Positions 62,039 to 64,000 of a stretch of DNA of 64,000 bases are shown one piece after another. The position numbers and the translations under genes were made by a program. Location: positions 10,613,952 to 10,677,951 of the forward strand of contig VZDJ01007755.1 in NCBI GenBank assembly GCA_008694505.1. Direction: 5' to 3'. The notes beneath the pieces are model-generated. The model was not told where the DNA came from. It worked only from the letters and a program-made list of their open reading frames with translations, and ran no database searches. Origin of the DNA: Cyanoderma ruficeps. Lineage: Eukaryota; Chordata; Aves; Passeriformes; Timaliidae. Every line of letters starts with the position of its first letter. The stretch's first letter is position 1.

Positions 62039-62611
62039 GTTTATTCCTTATTGGTGGCTTTTCCAACTTTCATTAACTCATCTGTGCACATTTCCAAAAG
62101 CAATACTTCAGGCTGCACTTCAGTAAGTGCAACTGTCTGAGCGTGGCTGAGAATGGCAGGTAAAGTGAGCTCACTTGAAGTCAATGCTGACACCCTTCAC
62201 AGGCCACAAGAAATGGAAAATAAAACTCAGCATAAAATGTTGGATGAATTTTTTAGATGATCAACTTAAAGTCTGAAAAGAATTATTTCTTTTTATTATT
62301 TAAGACTGAATGACTTCCACAATTCCATTTTGAACAATATATTAAATCCATAAAGTCGAATGGAGCTTTCCAAGTTACTGTACTGGATAATGCAGTTACT
62401 GAATTGTCTCCTGAATTTGAAAATGACTGATTAAACTTTATAGGGAAATAATGTGAAAACAAAATTTACTTTTCTGGGCATTTATAGTATTTCTTACACC
62501 AATATACCTAAGTTTTAATGTTTCATTCCACTTTTCTGAATTAACAAGTTCTTATTCCAAATTGTAAATTGCTGTTCACAGGAAAATTGAAGTCCTCTGT
62601 TGTTGGTTTGC

Positions 62612-62657
62612 TTCCTCTGCATCATACTGGAAAATTCCTCTGCATCATACTGGAAAA
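62612..62657 (+). repeat. Perfect tandem duplication of a 23-bp unit
   Basis: The unit starts TTCCTCTGCATC and ends CTGGAAAA, and is present twice without change (62612-62634 and 62635-62657). Confidence 0.93.
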
Positions 62658-64000
62658 CAGATTTGATTTGAAAGCTTTTCAAAATTAAAGCTTGGTGTGT
62701 TTGTTGTGTTTTTTAAGACAACACCAAAATTATTTTTTAAATGGGTATCCCATTAAAAAGAGCAAGAGAAGAAAAGCAGCCAGAAATATGCAATCCTAAT
62801 CCCAAAATTCTTTAAAGAGTTTTCATGTGTGAAACAGAGCTTTTGTAATATGCAATATTTCTCCATTTTCAGCAGGAATGGGCTTGAATACAGGGACAGA
62901 CAACTTCTGAAAACACTCAATGTATTCTTTTTCTATTACAGAAACAAGCAATGCAAATATGTTGTTTACAAATGAGGTATGTTATTTGCAGCTGTGAGGA
63001 CAACAAAAAAAGTTAAAATCACAAAGAGAAGTGCAGGTTAGTAGGTTTTGGGACTCATCATGTCAAATCAGCCTTTGTCCTGGAAAGACATTTGCAACTG
63101 AATTCATCAGTGTCTCTGTTAGGTTCCCAGAAATGCTTCCCAGCTCTCACTTACAGCACACAGGTTCCCAAATCAAATTCTTTAAGGTTTATCCCAAGAT
63201 TTAGAGTTTGGATTCAAGTAAACTGCGTAAAAAAAAGGCTAATTTTCCAGACTATTCAGTCTTCACATAATTGTTTATAAGAAAATACTAGGGATTTACA
63301 AAATTTTTTTAATTCTATATCCAGCATGTTTTTTCCCACTTGAACTCCCTAAACTTTTTACATCACCAGGCTAAAATCCTAAGTACAGACTTTCATAAAA
63401 TTTGCAATGTTTTCTGACTCAAAGTAACAAGAGAAGACATTTTTATGAGTTTTTCAACACTTCTTCAATATTTGAACATTTTATTTTTAATCTGAGAAGA
63501 CTCACTACACTGCTAAACCGTATCCACAGTCTGCAAGGGTGTGATTCTTACCACACACTTGAATAACCATTTTTATTCATTACCTTTTTAAGCAGCCATA
63601 TATATAAAGGAGAGAAATTAGCTCAATTTTACTTATTTTGCACTCTATTGTATGGCATCTTTAGTACAGAAATTCAAATATAATTCATGGGATGCCACCT
63701 TCCTGAATAGAAAACCCTAGTGCCTACTAGTAACTAGCAACGAATTCACAACAATTCTTTGTCCCTCTTTCAAGAATCTTTACAAATCTTTCAAATTTTA
63801 AGCAGAACAATATCTGCAGTCTAGTTTAAAACATTGTCAGAACAGAAATAGGTAAAGAAATACATATATATGTTAGGATCACAGTCTCTGGGGTTTTTTT
63901 TCCTCCACCTAAAGGGCACTTTGTTGTATTATATATTTCAGCACAAGGCATACTTCAAAATTGCCCTTTTTTTCACTCTATCCAAGAGAGAGAAACAAGC

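Larger units (their letters stand above)
60641..64000. other. Unique AT-rich sequence
   Basis: No transposon or gene is recognised. It contains the TG-rich tract near 61.9 kb and a perfect 23-bp tandem duplication at 62612-62657. Confidence 0.45.

Noticed and set aside
61796..62066. Two cysteine/histidine-rich minus-strand frames
   Set aside because: They are translations of the TG/CA-rich tract in two frames.

Overview
The window looks like AT-rich, non-coding DNA from a bird, perhaps a songbird. Two things support this: many fragments of the CR1 LINE family, including ends with the avian-type (ATTCTATG)-like 3' tail, and several solo LTRs of avian endogenous-retrovirus type. Bird is well supported; songbird is only inferred. 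I see no complete protein-coding gene, no rRNA or tRNA, no CRISPR array and nothing prokaryotic. The longest open frames are about 100-121 codons, have no family motif I recognise, and are what chance gives in 64 kb of such DNA. The window is most simply part of a large intron or a gene desert.

Layout. An ERV-type LTR lies at about 0.8-1.4 kb, followed by repeat-free sequence. CR1 pieces lie at 4.1, 6.2 and 11.4 kb. Two related solo LTRs sit at 6.55-7.24 and 13.10-13.63 kb, each with a 5-bp target duplication. A longer, internally deleted CR1 copy at 14.6-16.4 kb is split by an LTR flanked by ATATT. More CR1 pieces lie at 21.4, 24.3, 28.0, 31.3, 33.2, 38.5, 44.1 and 49.9 kb, and a piece of a CR1 5' region lies at 51.9-52.4 kb. 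Two LTRs in opposite orientation stand 33 bp apart at 36.7-37.8 kb, and the second has a relative at 55.8-56.6 kb. A (GATA)n microsatellite lies at 58.1 kb. A CpG-rich cluster at 60.2-60.6 kb holds exact 51-bp tandem repeats, repeated octamer-like motifs and a TATA box.

The items most worth a second look are that cluster, three exon-like segments with good splice signals (5148-5215 plus, 41548-41669 minus, 42107-42197 plus), two overlapping hairpins at 39.2 kb, two near-perfect palindromes (13.9 and 48.5 kb), and a 26-bp exact direct repeat (25.7 and 27.2 kb). None amounts to a demonstrated new system. All repeat calls were made by eye, without a repeat library, so edges without a target duplication are approximate.
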